A DNA stretch of 64,000 nt. Origin: Anaerofilum faecale. GTDB lineage: Bacteria; Bacillota; Clostridia; Oscillospirales; Ruminococcaceae. The position numbers were made by a program, and so were the translations under genes. Under the pieces are notes generated by a model. That model did no database searches. It saw only the letters and a program-made list of their open reading frames with translations, and was not told where the DNA came from. Of this stretch, positions 31,162 through 40,126 are shown piece by piece; the first letter of the stretch is position 1, and every line of letters starts with the position of its first letter. The stretch is taken from assembly GCA_019114265.1 (NCBI GenBank), contig DXFV01000004.1, positions 1 through 64,000 on the forward strand. The letters run 5' to 3'.

Positions 31162-31980
31162 TCAGCCGCAGAGGAAATCGCAGGCGGGACAGCGCGCATA
31201 ATAAAAGATGTACTGCTGCAGCACCCCCGCGCAGGGCTGGTACCGCCGCGGCCATTGGCCGCCGTACACCTGCCGCAGCACCCGCTCGATCCACACGTCC
31301 ACCGGCAGCGCCCCCAGACGGTGGTAGGCGAACAGCGCGGTGCAGCTGGCCACCTTGACCCCCACCCCGCGCACCGTCTGCAGCTGCTCCAGCAGCTGCT
31401 CGTCCGAAAGTTCCGCCAGCACGGCGAGGTCCAGGGTGCCGTCGGCCGTTCTCCGGGCTGCGTCCTGCACATACGGCGCCCGGTACCCCAGGCCGCAGGC
31501 GGCCAGTTCCTCGGGCGAAGCGGCCGCCAGCTGCGGCGGCGTGGGAAAGGCATAGGCCGTGCCTTCCGGCGTGTCGAGCGGGCTGCCGAACCGGGTGCAG
31601 AGCGCCTCGACGGCGGTGCGGATGGCGGGGATGCTCTTGCGCTGGGAGATGATGAAGCTGACCAGCATCTCGAACGGCTCCTGGCGCAGGATGCGCAGAC
31701 CGGCCCCGTATTCCGCCGCGCGCTGCAAAAATTTGTCCCGCTTCAGGATGCGGGCGCGGTAGGCCGCATAGTCGGCGTCGAGGTCGAAATAGGGTCTCCA
31801 CACCGTTTCAAATTCCTCGTCGGTGCAGGAAAACCAAAAGCCGCCCTCCGCGGGCGTGATCTTCAGCCAGCGCCCGCAGGCGATCAGGCGCACGCCGTCC
31901 GGCTGTGCCCGCATGCGGAAGCACTGGCCGCTGTCGGCGATGGCTTCGGGCGAAAAATCTTCGATGGTGCGGAATATCAT
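31162..31980 (-). CDS. 8-oxoguanine DNA glycosylase/AP lyase, Ogg-type
   Basis: 272 residues. N-terminal OGG_N-like beta domain (SGQCFRMRAQPDGVRLIACG). HhH-GPD domain has SFIISQRKSIPAIRTAVEAL and the hairpin LQTVRGVGVKVASCTALFAY, which holds the catalytic Lys, followed by ALPVDVWIERVL with the catalytic Asp. Two Cys near the C-terminus are reminiscent of, but not equal to, an iron-sulfur loop. It excises 8-oxoG opposite C. Single gene, just upstream of the SRP RNA on the same strand. Confidence 0.9.
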   Translation of the reverse strand: MIFRTIEDFSPEAIADSGQCFRMRAQPDGVRLIACGRWLKITPAEGGFWFSCTDEEFETVWRPYFDLDADYAAYRARILKRDKFLQRAAEYGAGLRILRQEPFEMLVSFIISQRKSIPAIRTAVEALCTRFGSPLDTPEGTAYAFPTPPQLAAASPEELAACGLGYRAPYVQDAARRTADGTLDLAVLAELSDEQLLEQLQTVRGVGVKVASCTALFAYHRLGALPVDVWIERVLRQVYGGQWPRRYQPCAGVLQQYIFYYARCPACDFLCG

Positions 31981-32009
31981 CCTTTTTCTCCCCTCCTGTG
32001 GACAAAAAA

Positions 32010-32039
32010 GGCGGCGGACCTTTTCGTCTGTCCGCCGCC
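32010..32039 (-). terminator. Intrinsic terminator after pduL
   Basis: Perfect 10-bp stem GGCGGCGGAC/GTCCGCCGCC, then TTTTTT on the minus strand, between pduL and the Ogg gene. Confidence 0.9.
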
Positions 32040-32061
32040 CGGTGTGTGGAACACAAGCCGT

Positions 32062-32625
32062 TTATTTGATGATCTCGCCCTCTTTGGGACCGCCGGCCGC
32101 GTTGCTCTCGTCGGTGTCGATGTGCATAGCGGTGGCATAGTTCTCGCTGACGCGGATGACCACGTCGTCGAACACCAGCTTGCGGCCTTCCCCGCCGCAG
32201 GCCACCTTCACGATGTCCTTGTCGGCCACACCGGCGGCAGCGGCGTCGGCGGGAGTCATGTGGACATGGCGCATGGCGACGATCACGCCCTCCTTGATCT
32301 CCACTTCGCCCTTGGGGCCAACCAGCTTGCAGCCGGCGGAACCGGCCACGTCGCCGCTCTCACGCACGGGAGCGGTCAGGCCGATGGAACGGGCGTCGGT
32401 GGCGCTCAGCTCCACCTGGTCGGCGCTGCGGCAGGGGCCCAGGATGGACACGTTGGCCAGCTCCTTCTTCGGGCCCACAACGGTCACGCGCTCGTTGGAC
32501 GCATACTGGCCGGGCTGGCTCAGCATCTTCTTCACGGTCAGTTCATAGCCGGCGCCGAACAGGGTCTCGAGGGTCTCTTTGGTCACATGTACATGACGGG
32601 CGGACGTTTCAACCAGAATTTTCAT
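32062..32625 (-). CDS. pduL: PduL-type phosphate acyltransferase
   Basis: 187 residues from the ATG at 32625 (GGAGGAAA). Two-domain PduL fold: ETSARHVHVTKETLETLFG and VAMRHVHMTPADAAAAGV contain the zinc-binding HxH motifs, and PGQYASNERVTVVGPKKEL follows the first. Interconverts acyl-CoA and acyl phosphate. No microcompartment genes lie nearby, and no encapsulation-type N-terminal extension is present, so it probably acts as the housekeeping phosphotransacetylase in acetate formation. That is inferred. No acetate kinase gene was seen in the window. Confidence 0.92.
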   Translation of the reverse strand: MKILVETSARHVHVTKETLETLFGAGYELTVKKMLSQPGQYASNERVTVVGPKKELANVSILGPCRSADQVELSATDARSIGLTAPVRESGDVAGSAGCKLVGPKGEVEIKEGVIVAMRHVHMTPADAAAAGVADKDIVKVACGGEGRKLVFDDVVIRVSENYATAMHIDTDESNAAGGPKEGEIIK

Positions 32626-32795
32626 CGTTCGTTTTCCTCCATTCTTACCTTGCAGGGCCCTGCCCCGCAACACTTCCAACCTATATTTTATCACATGCGA
32701 ACGGAACTTCAAGAGGCAGGGGCGATTTTTTTTGCAAACGCGGGTCAAATGGTGGTATACTGTTGGCAAAACCACAGGAAACGGAGCGTTTTTGT

Positions 32796-33368
32796 ATGGA
32801 ATTTGAACAGCTGAAAGCCGCCTGTCTGGCCTGCACCAAATGCGGTCTGTGCGCCACCCGCACCAACGTGGTGTTTGGCGACGGCGCGCCGAACGCCGAG
32901 GTGATGTTCATCGGCGAAGGCCCCGGCCAGCACGAGGACGAGCAGGGCCTGCCCTTTGTGGGGCGCAGCGGCCAGCTGCTGGACCGCTATCTGGAGGCCA
33001 TCGGCCTGTCCCGCAGCAGCAACGTCTTTATCGCCAACATCGTCAAATGCCGCCCGCCCCAGAACCGCGACCCGCTGCCCGAGGAATGGGACGCTTGCCT
33101 GCCCTGGCTGCGCGAGCAGTTCCGCCTCATCCAGCCCAAAATCGTGGTGTGCCTGGGACGCATCGCCGCCCAGCGCATCATACGGCCCGATTTTTCGGTG
33201 ACCAAGGAGCACGGCCAGTGGACCCGGAAAAACGGCGTGTGGTTCACCGCCACGCTCCACCCCGCCGCCCTGCTGCGCAGCCCGTCCAAAAAACCGGAGG
33301 CATTCGAGGATTATGTGGCGCTGCGGGAGAAGATCCGCGAGGTGTGCAGCCGCACCTATCCCGGCTGA
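32796..33368 (+). CDS. Type 4-like uracil-DNA glycosylase with 4Fe-4S cluster
   Basis: 190 residues from the ATG at 32796 (GGAG upstream); an earlier ATG lacks a ribosome site. Cluster Cys are visible: CLACTKCGLC near the N-terminus and further Cys later (IVKCRPPQNRDP, VVCLGR). The catalytic motif GEGPGQHEDEQGLPFVGRSGQLLD and TLHPAALLR are family hallmarks. Removes uracil from DNA. It is divergent from pduL. Confidence 0.93.
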   Translation: MEFEQLKAACLACTKCGLCATRTNVVFGDGAPNAEVMFIGEGPGQHEDEQGLPFVGRSGQLLDRYLEAIGLSRSSNVFIANIVKCRPPQNRDPLPEEWDACLPWLREQFRLIQPKIVVCLGRIAAQRIIRPDFSVTKEHGQWTRKNGVWFTATLHPAALLRSPSKKPEAFEDYVALREKIREVCSRTYPG

Positions 33369-33434
33369 ACGCCGTTTTGCACAGATTTTTTGCAGAACGT
33401 TCCATTTTTTTATATCTTTATACGGTTTTCGTGG

Positions 33435-33440
33435 TATAAT
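33435..33440 (+). promoter_or_regulatory. Probable -10 box for the CocE-type hydrolase gene
   Basis: TATAAT preceded by GTGG, 82 bases upstream of the start. The -35 region is only AT-rich. Confidence 0.4.
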
Positions 33441-33522
33441 GGCGGTAAACGTTACGACCCGTCCGTATTTGGCCGGCGGCACCTGCGTGCGCGCCCTATG
33501 AAAAAGGAAAGAAGGCAAACAG

Positions 33523-35565
33523 ATGGAGCACTTTGACCTGTATACATCCGGTATCTGTCAGGCAAGATTTGACCGGGAAGCCGGCTGGCTGTGCAGCCTG
33601 CTGGAACGCGAGACCGCCGCCTTTTCCCCCGCCGCTCCGCTCACCGCCGAACAGGACGCGCTGCTGGAAGAACTGGCGCACTTTTCCCCGCTGCGCGCAC
33701 TGGAGCAGCTGGACAGCTACACCGCCGCCTTTGCAGGCCTCCCCGCATCCGCCGAGGCGGCGGGAGGGCGGTACACGCAGGGCGAAGCCGGGCATTACCA
33801 GCAGCAGGACAAAAAATTCCCGCTGAACGTCTGGGTGAAGGACGGGCAGGTGGCGGCGTTTTTGTGCCCGTCGCTGGCTTCGGTGTCCATCCTGGTGCGG
33901 CGCGGGTATGAGGCGCAGACCCCGCTGGCCCTGTGGCAGGCGGAAAACGCCCGGCCGCTGTACGGCGTGCGGACGCTGCCCGCGCAATGGGCCGTGATGC
34001 GGGACGGCGTGAAGCTGTGCGCCGACGTCTATCTGCCGGCCGGGCAGGAAGGGCCCTTCCCCTGCGTGCTGGTGCGCACCCCCTACGACCGCGGGCGCGG
34101 TGCGGCGCAGTACCAGCGCTTTGTGCGGCGCGGATACGCCGTGGCGGTGCAGGATGTGCGCGGGCGGGGCGACAGCGAAGGGGAGTGGATCCCCCACCGG
34201 AACGAGATCGAGGACGGCGCCGACACCCTCGCCTGGGCGGCGGCACAGCCCTGGTGCGACGGGCGGATCGGCACCTTTGGCGGCAGCTATCTGGGCTATG
34301 TGCAGTGGTGCGCCGCGGCGGCGGGCAGCCCGCACCTGAAGGCGATGATCAGCCTGGTGACGGCGGGGTCCTCCTTTGTGGATCTGCCCCGCCGGGGCGG
34401 CGCCTGGTGCAGCGGCAGCATGGCGTGGAACTTCTCGGTGAGCGAACGGCACTTCGCGCCCGAAAAAATGCAGCGCGACGACTGGGACCAGGTGCTGGAC
34501 ATCCGCCCGCTGCACGACCTGGACCGCCAGGCGCTGGGCAGGCCCATCCCCTTCTGGCAGGAGATGCTGCGCCATCCCGACGAGGATATGTTCTGGCAGG
34601 CCGGCGACTGGAAGCGGCGCTTTCTGGGGCCGCCGGTGCCGGTGCTGATCCAGAGCGGATGGTTCGACGACAACGGCATGGGCACCACCGAGGCGCTGGA
34701 CCTGTCGGCCGGGTGGCCCCACCGCAAGGTGGTGCTGGGCCCGTGGCAGCACAGCGGCAACTCCACCTATCACCTGCACGCGATGGATTTCCCCGAACAG
34801 GCGCTGCGGTACGATGTGGACCTGCTGCATCTGCGCTGGCTGGACCGCTTTGTGCGCGGGATGGAGAACGACTGCGAAGCAGGCCCGGCGGTGGAATACT
34901 ACGACACCGGCGCCAACCGCTGGCTGACCAACGGCCAGTGGCCGCCTGCCGACAGCCATCCCCGGTTTCTGGCCATTGCCGCGGGCGGCACGCTGACCAC
35001 CAGCGTTTCCCCCACCGCGGGGGCCGATCACTACTGCTACGACCCCGAAAACCCGGCCGTGCAGCTGATCGACGTGAGCGAGAACGAGCTGGCGGTGCCC
35101 GCCGACTATGCCGCCGAGGAACAGCGCCCCGACGTTCTGGTATACAGCACGCCGGAGCTGAAACAGCCGGTGACCCTTGCCGGCGACGCCCTGGTGCGGC
35201 TGTACATCGAGGCCGACGTGCCCGACACCGACTTCATCGTGCGCATCTGCGACGCCGCCCCCGACGGCAGCAGCATCCGCCTGGCCGACGGCGTGCTGCG
35301 GGCGCGCTACCGCGAAGGCTTCGACTGCGGGCGCTGGATGGACGGCCGGCCGGTGCGGCTGGACATCCGCACCAGCAAGCTGTGCCACACCTTTGCCGCC
35401 GGGCACCGCATCCGCCTGACGGTGACCAGCAGCGCGAAGAACCTGCTGTTCCCCCACCCCAACACCCGGGCGGCCGAGATGGACACCCGCTGCCGGCCGG
35501 CCCACATCACTCTGCGGTACGGCGGGGTGCATCCCGGCGGCGTCTGGCTGCCGGTGCTGAACTGA
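33523..35565 (+). CDS. CocE/NonD-family hydrolase (X-Pro dipeptidyl-peptidase S15 fold)
   Basis: 680 residues. The first 150 residues form an unassigned N-terminal region. The S15 alpha/beta-hydrolase domain begins near RDGVKLCADVYLPAG, with oxyanion region VLVRTPYDR, nucleophile Ser in FGGSYLGYVQW, the acid in QSGWFDDNG and the His in LGPWQHSGN. The C-terminal jelly-roll domain (about 500-675) contains LVRLYIEADVPDTDFIVRI, as in cocaine esterase. No signal peptide, so cytosolic. Substrate may be an ester, amide or peptide. Confidence 0.9.
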   Translation: MEHFDLYTSGICQARFDREAGWLCSLLERETAAFSPAAPLTAEQDALLEELAHFSPLRALEQLDSYTAAFAGLPASAEAAGGRYTQGEAGHYQQQDKKFPLNVWVKDGQVAAFLCPSLASVSILVRRGYEAQTPLALWQAENARPLYGVRTLPAQWAVMRDGVKLCADVYLPAGQEGPFPCVLVRTPYDRGRGAAQYQRFVRRGYAVAVQDVRGRGDSEGEWIPHRNEIEDGADTLAWAAAQPWCDGRIGTFGGSYLGYVQWCAAAAGSPHLKAMISLVTAGSSFVDLPRRGGAWCSGSMAWNFSVSERHFAPEKMQRDDWDQVLDIRPLHDLDRQALGRPIPFWQEMLRHPDEDMFWQAGDWKRRFLGPPVPVLIQSGWFDDNGMGTTEALDLSAGWPHRKVVLGPWQHSGNSTYHLHAMDFPEQALRYDVDLLHLRWLDRFVRGMENDCEAGPAVEYYDTGANRWLTNGQWPPADSHPRFLAIAAGGTLTTSVSPTAGADHYCYDPENPAVQLIDVSENELAVPADYAAEEQRPDVLVYSTPELKQPVTLAGDALVRLYIEADVPDTDFIVRICDAAPDGSSIRLADGVLRARYREGFDCGRWMDGRPVRLDIRTSKLCHTFAAGHRIRLTVTSSAKNLLFPHPNTRAAEMDTRCRPAHITLRYGGVHPGGVWLPVLN

Positions 35566-35590
35566 CCAACAACGCAAGGAGGACTCCCGT

Positions 35591-37951
35591 TTGGAACTGG
35601 AACTGCGGCTGCCGATCCGGCAGCTGGTGGAATTTTTGCTGCGCAGCGGCAGCATCGACAGCCGCTTTTCAGGCTTCGACCGCGCGCTGGAGGGCGCGCG
35701 CATCCACCGCCGTCTGCAAAAGGCGGGCGGCGAGGACTACAAGGCCGAGGTGCCCCTGAAACAGGAGTGGCACTGCGGCGAGGCGGTGTTCACGCTGGAG
35801 GGCCGGGCCGACGGCATCTTTCCCGACCGGGAGACCGGGCTCTGCTGCATCGACGAGATCAAGACCACCTCCCTGCCCGCCGCGCAGATCACCGAGGACC
35901 ATCAGCCGGTGCACTGGGCGCAGGGCAAGGTCTACGCGGCTATCTGGGCGCGGCAGAACGGGCTGGACGAGATCGCGGTGCGGCTGACCTACTACCAGAC
36001 CGACACCGGCGAGATCCTCCGCTATACCCGGCGGTTTTCGGCCGGGGAGCTGGAGGGGTTTGTGCAGGGGCTGCTGGAGGAATATCTGCCCTGGGCCCGG
36101 CGGGCTGCCGAATGGAAGCAGGCGCGCGGGCGGGACCTGGCCGTGCTGCCCTTCCCCTTCGACCGCTACCGCACCGGCCAGCGCGCGCTGGCGGGCGTGA
36201 TCTACAAGACCATCTGCGAGGGCGGCAACCTGCTGGTGCAGGCCCCCACCGGCACCGGCAAGACGATCAGCGCGCTGTTCCCCGCACTGCGGGCGATGGG
36301 CGAAGGCAAGGGCGACGTCATCTTCTATCTCACCGCCAAGACCACCACCCGCGCCGCCGCCGAGGAAGCGCTGGAGCGTCTGCGGCAGGGTTCGCCCGAA
36401 CTGCACCTGCGCAGCCTGACCCTCACCGCCAAGGAGAAGATCTGCTTTCTGGACCAGCCCGCCTGCATGCCCGACCGCTGCCCCTATGCAGACGGCTACT
36501 TCGACCGCATCAAGGACGCCGTGTGGGACGGGCTGGACCGGACGGTGTTCGACCGGGCGGGCGTGCAGGCGCTGGCACAGGCGCACAGGGTCTGTCCGTT
36601 CGAGCTGGCGCTGGACCTGTCGCTGTGGTGCGATGTGATCGTGGGGGACTACAACCATCTGTTCGACCCCGCCGCCAGCCTCAAGCGCTTTTTTGAGACG
36701 GCGGGAGACTACCTGTTTTTGATCGATGAGGCGCACAATCTGCCCGACCGTGCCCGCGAGATGTACTCGGCGGCGCTGTGCAAGAGCCGCTTTGCCGAGG
36801 CCAAAAAGGCGCTGGGCAAAGCGCGCGGCAAGCCCAAGACCGCGCTGCACAAGGTGGATGCCGCCATGCTGGAACTGCGCAGGCTGTGCGAGGCGGAGGG
36901 CGGCAGCAGCCGCACGGTGGTGCAGACGCAGGCCCCCGCCGCACTGCACAAGGCATTGGAACAGCTGGTGTCCCCCTTGCAGGACTGGCTGGAGGAACAC
37001 GAGGGCAGCGAGGCGCACCCGGTGCTCCTGCAGCTGTATTTTGACGTGAAATTCTATCTGCGGGTGGCCGAGATGTACGACGACCACTATGTGATGCTGC
37101 TGCACGCCTTTGGACGGGACGTGCGGGTGTGTCAGCTGTGCCTGGACCCGGCCGATTTCCTGGCCGCACAGCTGGCAAAGGGGCGCGCGGGCGTGCTGTT
37201 TTCAGCCACGCTGTCCCCCGGCGGATTTTACCGCGACCTGCTGGGCGCGGGAGAAACCGCAAAGCTGGCCGCGCTGCCCAGCCCCTTCGCCAGCCGGCGG
37301 CTGGGGCTGTTCTGTCTGCCGGCCGACACACGGTATGAACAGCGGCAGGCCAGCGCCGGGCGCATTGCGCAGTGCATCGCCGCGATGGCCCTGGCCCGCA
37401 CCGGCAACTACATGGCCTTTTTCCCCAGCTACGCCTATCTGCAGCTGGTGCTGGAGGAATTCCAAAAGGGATGGCCGGAGCTGGCGGTGCAGGTACAGCA
37501 GCCGGGTCTGGACGACGAGGCGCGCGCGGCCTTCCTGGCCGCCTTTTCCGAGGACCCCGCCGAGACGCTGGTGGGATTCTGCGTGATGGGCGGCGTGTTC
37601 GGCGAGGGGGTGGACCTCGCGGGCAGCCGTCTGATCGGGGCGGCCATCGTGGGCGTGGGTCTGCCGCAGGTGAACGCACGGCAGCAGGCGCTGCGCGACT
37701 ACTACGAGGAAAAGAACGGCCAGGGCTTTGCCTACGCCTACCAGTACCCCGGCTGGAACAAGGTGCTGCAGGCAGCCGGGCGGGTGATCCGCACCGAGAC
37801 CGACCGCGGGGTGGTGCTGCTGCTGGACGAGCGGTTTTCCCAGCCGCGCTACCGCCGCCTGATGCCGCCCCACTGGCAGCATTGCCGATACCTGGCCAGC
37901 CCGCGCCAGCTGCAGGATGAGCTGGCTGTGTTCTGGGAGGAGGAAGCCTGA
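35591..37951 (+). CDS. XPD/DinG-like DNA helicase with N-terminal PD-(D/E)XK nuclease domain
   Basis: 786 residues from a TTG with AGGAGG upstream. N-terminal domain (about 1-170) looks like a PD-(D/E)XK nuclease: EGRADGIF, then CIDEIKTT giving the D...ExK core. The helicase starts near 195: motif I QAPTGTGKTISALFPAL, an iron-sulfur Cys set (ICFLDQPACMPDRCPYA and VCPFEL), DEAH box LIDEAHNL, motif III FSATLSPGG, and motifs V/VI near GVFGEGVDL and QAAGRVIRTETDRG. This COG1199-type fusion is known in Firmicutes; the role is presumably DNA repair. It lies 25 bases after the hydrolase gene. Confidence 0.9.
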   Translation: MELELRLPIRQLVEFLLRSGSIDSRFSGFDRALEGARIHRRLQKAGGEDYKAEVPLKQEWHCGEAVFTLEGRADGIFPDRETGLCCIDEIKTTSLPAAQITEDHQPVHWAQGKVYAAIWARQNGLDEIAVRLTYYQTDTGEILRYTRRFSAGELEGFVQGLLEEYLPWARRAAEWKQARGRDLAVLPFPFDRYRTGQRALAGVIYKTICEGGNLLVQAPTGTGKTISALFPALRAMGEGKGDVIFYLTAKTTTRAAAEEALERLRQGSPELHLRSLTLTAKEKICFLDQPACMPDRCPYADGYFDRIKDAVWDGLDRTVFDRAGVQALAQAHRVCPFELALDLSLWCDVIVGDYNHLFDPAASLKRFFETAGDYLFLIDEAHNLPDRAREMYSAALCKSRFAEAKKALGKARGKPKTALHKVDAAMLELRRLCEAEGGSSRTVVQTQAPAALHKALEQLVSPLQDWLEEHEGSEAHPVLLQLYFDVKFYLRVAEMYDDHYVMLLHAFGRDVRVCQLCLDPADFLAAQLAKGRAGVLFSATLSPGGFYRDLLGAGETAKLAALPSPFASRRLGLFCLPADTRYEQRQASAGRIAQCIAAMALARTGNYMAFFPSYAYLQLVLEEFQKGWPELAVQVQQPGLDDEARAAFLAAFSEDPAETLVGFCVMGGVFGEGVDLAGSRLIGAAIVGVGLPQVNARQQALRDYYEEKNGQGFAYAYQYPGWNKVLQAAGRVIRTETDRGVVLLLDERFSQPRYRRLMPPHWQHCRYLASPRQLQDELAVFWEEEA

Positions 37952-38160
37952 CAAACGCTCCAAAGCGTGCGGCCGACACGGAGCGGCGGCGGGTTTCTCT
38001 CCTTCTTCTGCCGGATACCGCTGTATGGGGGAAGAAGCGGGCAAAATTCGCAAACAAATCGTATATATAATATTGTATTATACAAATAGTATTCATTGTG
38101 CCGTCGGCGGGGAGGCGGCGAACTGCGCCTCCGCAACCGCACCGCAAAAGTACAAAGACA

Positions 38161-38202
38161 AAAAGCGCCCCTGCCTGCGGGTCTTTGCAGGCGGAGGCGC
38201 TT
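38161..38202 (-). terminator. Intrinsic terminator of the MATE-ArsC operon
   Basis: On the minus strand AAAGCGCC...GCCTGC pairs with GCAGGC...GGCGCTTT (with a small internal loop), then TTTTG. It may also act on the convergent helicase transcript. The 288 bases around it (37952-38239) otherwise contain only an AT-rich patch (38060-38095). Confidence 0.8.
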
Positions 38203-38239
38203 TCTGTTTTGGGAAAACAAGGGGGAAAGGGGGTTGCCT

Positions 38240-38596
38240 TTACAGGCCCAGCAGCTCGGCCCAGCGCTCGGGCTTGAAGCCGGGGCAGACGCCTTTCGCA
38301 GTCACCAGGAGGGGGCGTTTCACCAGCATGCCGTCGGTGGCGAGCAGGGCGAAAAACTCCTCGTCGGACAGGGTGGGCAGCTTGTCCTTCAGCTGCATCT
38401 GGCGGTAGAGCTGGCCGCTGGTGTTGACGAACTTTCCGCGCGCAAGGCCGCTTTGGGCCGCCCAGCCGGCCAGCTCGGCGGCGGTGGGGTTCTGCTCCTT
38501 GATGGGGCGGGCGGTGTAGGGCACGCCCTGCTCGTCCAGCCAGGCGCGCGCCTTTTTGCAGGTGGAGCACTTGTCGTAGCAGATAAACAGGTTCAT
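38240..38596 (-). CDS. ArsC/Spx-family thioredoxin-like protein
   Basis: 118 residues from the ATG at 38596, which overlaps the MATE stop (ATGA). Motif CYDKCSTCKKARAWLDEQ has the CxxC expected for Spx or arsenate-reductase-like (YffB) proteins; RPIKEQNPTAAEL and LLVKRPLLVT-type sequence (MLVKRPLLVTAKGV) are family landmarks. The C-terminus is short. Whether it is a reductase or an RNA-polymerase-binding Spx regulator cannot be told; the absence of arsenic genes disfavours arsenate reduction. Confidence 0.88.
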   Translation of the reverse strand: MNLFICYDKCSTCKKARAWLDEQGVPYTARPIKEQNPTAAELAGWAAQSGLARGKFVNTSGQLYRQMQLKDKLPTLSDEEFFALLATDGMLVKRPLLVTAKGVCPGFKPERWAELLGL

Positions 38597-39960
38597 TTCG
38601 TTTCCTCCTCTTGTACGGCCGGGATCGGCAGATGTTTCATGGTGTGGCGATACAGCACCACCGCCACCACGGCGGCCAGCAGCTCGGCAATGGGGAACGA
38701 CGCCCACACGCCGGCCAGACCGAAGGGCTTGGACAGCGCCCAGGCCAACGGCGGGATGACGATGAGCTGGCGGATCATCGAGACGGTGAGCGACTGCACG
38801 CCCTTTCCCAGCGCCTCAAAAGCACCCGCCAGCACAAACCCCACGGTAGACACCACAAAGCCCAGCGAGATGATCCGCAGCGCCGACGCGCCCATCGCGG
38901 ACATCCGGGCGTCGGCGCCGAACAGGGCCATGATCGGGCCGGGCAGCAGGGTGAACAGCAGCCAGCCCACCAGCATGATGCCTCCGGTGACCAGCAGGCT
39001 GCTGCGCAGGATCTGGTGCATGCGGTCGCGGCGGCCGGCGCCGTAGTTGAAGCTCATGATGGGGCGCATGCCCTGCACCAGCCCGCTGGCGGGCATATAC
39101 ACAAAGGTCTGCAGCTTGAAATAGGCGCCGAACACCGCCACCGCCGTCTGGGAAAACGCGGACAGGATGGCGTTGAGCATGCCCACCAGCAGCGAGGGCA
39201 GCGCCACCATCAGGCCGGACGGCACCGCCACGCTGTAGACCTGGGCGGCGACAGCGCCCTTCAGGCGGAATCCCTTCATATGGATGCGCACCGGACAGTC
39301 GCCTTTCACAAACAGGGCCACCGCCAGCGCACAGGCGGTCATCTGCCCGGCGACGGTGGCGATCGCCGCGCCCGGCACCCCCATGGCCGGCAGACCGAAC
39401 AGGCCGAAGATCAGGATGGGGTCCAGCACGATGTTGATGATCGCGCCCACCCCCTGCAGGATCATCGGCGCCACCATGTTGCCGGTGGCCTGGAAGATCT
39501 TTTCGATGAAGATGTGGTACAGGCTGCCGAAGGACAGGCAGATCACGATATAGCTGTACTGGCAGCCCATCTCCAGCACTTCGGGGTCGGTGGTGAACAT
39601 CTGCAAAAACGGCCGGGTGCCGAACACACCCACCAGCACGAACAGCAGCGCATGGATGGTGGTGAACACAAGGCCGTGCGCCGCGGCGTCGTTGGCCTTT
39701 TCGGGATCGCCTGCCCCCAGGCTGCGGGCAATGCAGGCATTCAGGCCCACCCCCAGGCCCACCGCCACCGCCAGCACCAGGTTTTGCAGCGGGAAGGCCA
39801 GCGACACGGCCGTGAGGGCATTCTGGCTGAGACGGGCCACAAAGATGCTGTCCACCACGTTGTACATCGACTGGATCAGCATCGAGATCATGGGCGGCAC
39901 CGACATCGACAGCAGCAAAGGCAGCACCGGCCGGGTGCCCATCGCGTTGGAAGACAACAT
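38593..39960 (-). CDS. MATE-family efflux transporter
   Basis: 455 residues from the ATG at 39960 (AAAGGATG). Twelve hydrophobic segments in two six-helix halves; the N-terminal half shows MISMLIQSMYNVVDSIFVARL and LVLAVAVGLGVGLNACIARSLGAGD, typical of the DinF/NorM-like MatE domain, and the second half has YMPASGLVQGMRPIMSFNYGAG. Exports cationic or toxic compounds using Na+ or H+ gradients; substrate unknown. A long leader with a terminator-like hairpin (39992-40050) precedes it. Confidence 0.92.
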   Translation of the reverse strand: MLSSNAMGTRPVLPLLLSMSVPPMISMLIQSMYNVVDSIFVARLSQNALTAVSLAFPLQNLVLAVAVGLGVGLNACIARSLGAGDPEKANDAAAHGLVFTTIHALLFVLVGVFGTRPFLQMFTTDPEVLEMGCQYSYIVICLSFGSLYHIFIEKIFQATGNMVAPMILQGVGAIINIVLDPILIFGLFGLPAMGVPGAAIATVAGQMTACALAVALFVKGDCPVRIHMKGFRLKGAVAAQVYSVAVPSGLMVALPSLLVGMLNAILSAFSQTAVAVFGAYFKLQTFVYMPASGLVQGMRPIMSFNYGAGRRDRMHQILRSSLLVTGGIMLVGWLLFTLLPGPIMALFGADARMSAMGASALRIISLGFVVSTVGFVLAGAFEALGKGVQSLTVSMIRQLIVIPPLAWALSKPFGLAGVWASFPIAELLAAVVAVVLYRHTMKHLPIPAVQEEETK

Positions 39961-39991
39961 AGGATCATCCTTTCTCTTTTTGTTTGCGCAC

Positions 39992-40050
39992 AAAAAAACG
40001 GCCATACGCTTCTCTGTTTGAAATCAGAAACAGAAAAAGTTATAGCCGTT
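39992..40050 (-). promoter_or_regulatory. Terminator-like hairpin in the leader of the MATE gene (candidate attenuator)
   Basis: On the minus strand AACGGCTATA pairs with TATGGCCGTT (one mismatch) followed by seven T. An internal CTGTTTCTGATTTCAAACAG hairpin and an upstream CCTGTCCATACAGGG hairpin are also present. It lies downstream of promoter 40097-40126 and upstream of the MATE start. It may instead simply terminate the BaiN-like gene. Confidence 0.55.
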
Positions 40051-40096
40051 CGTTGGTATCTGCCCTGTATGGACAGGATAGTTTCAGACAGAGCAT

Positions 40097-40126
40097 AGTG
40101 TATCACACTCTGCCCGGTTTTGTCAA
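40097..40126 (-). promoter_or_regulatory. Promoter of the MATE-ArsC operon
   Basis: On the minus strand TTGACA and TACACT with an 18-base spacer; the -35 box lies inside the 3' end of the BaiN-like gene. Confidence 0.65.

Noticed and set aside
38240..38596. Arsenate reductase in an arsenic-resistance operon
   Set aside because: Only the ArsC-like fold is present; there is no arsR, arsB or acr3 nearby, so no arsenic function is claimed.
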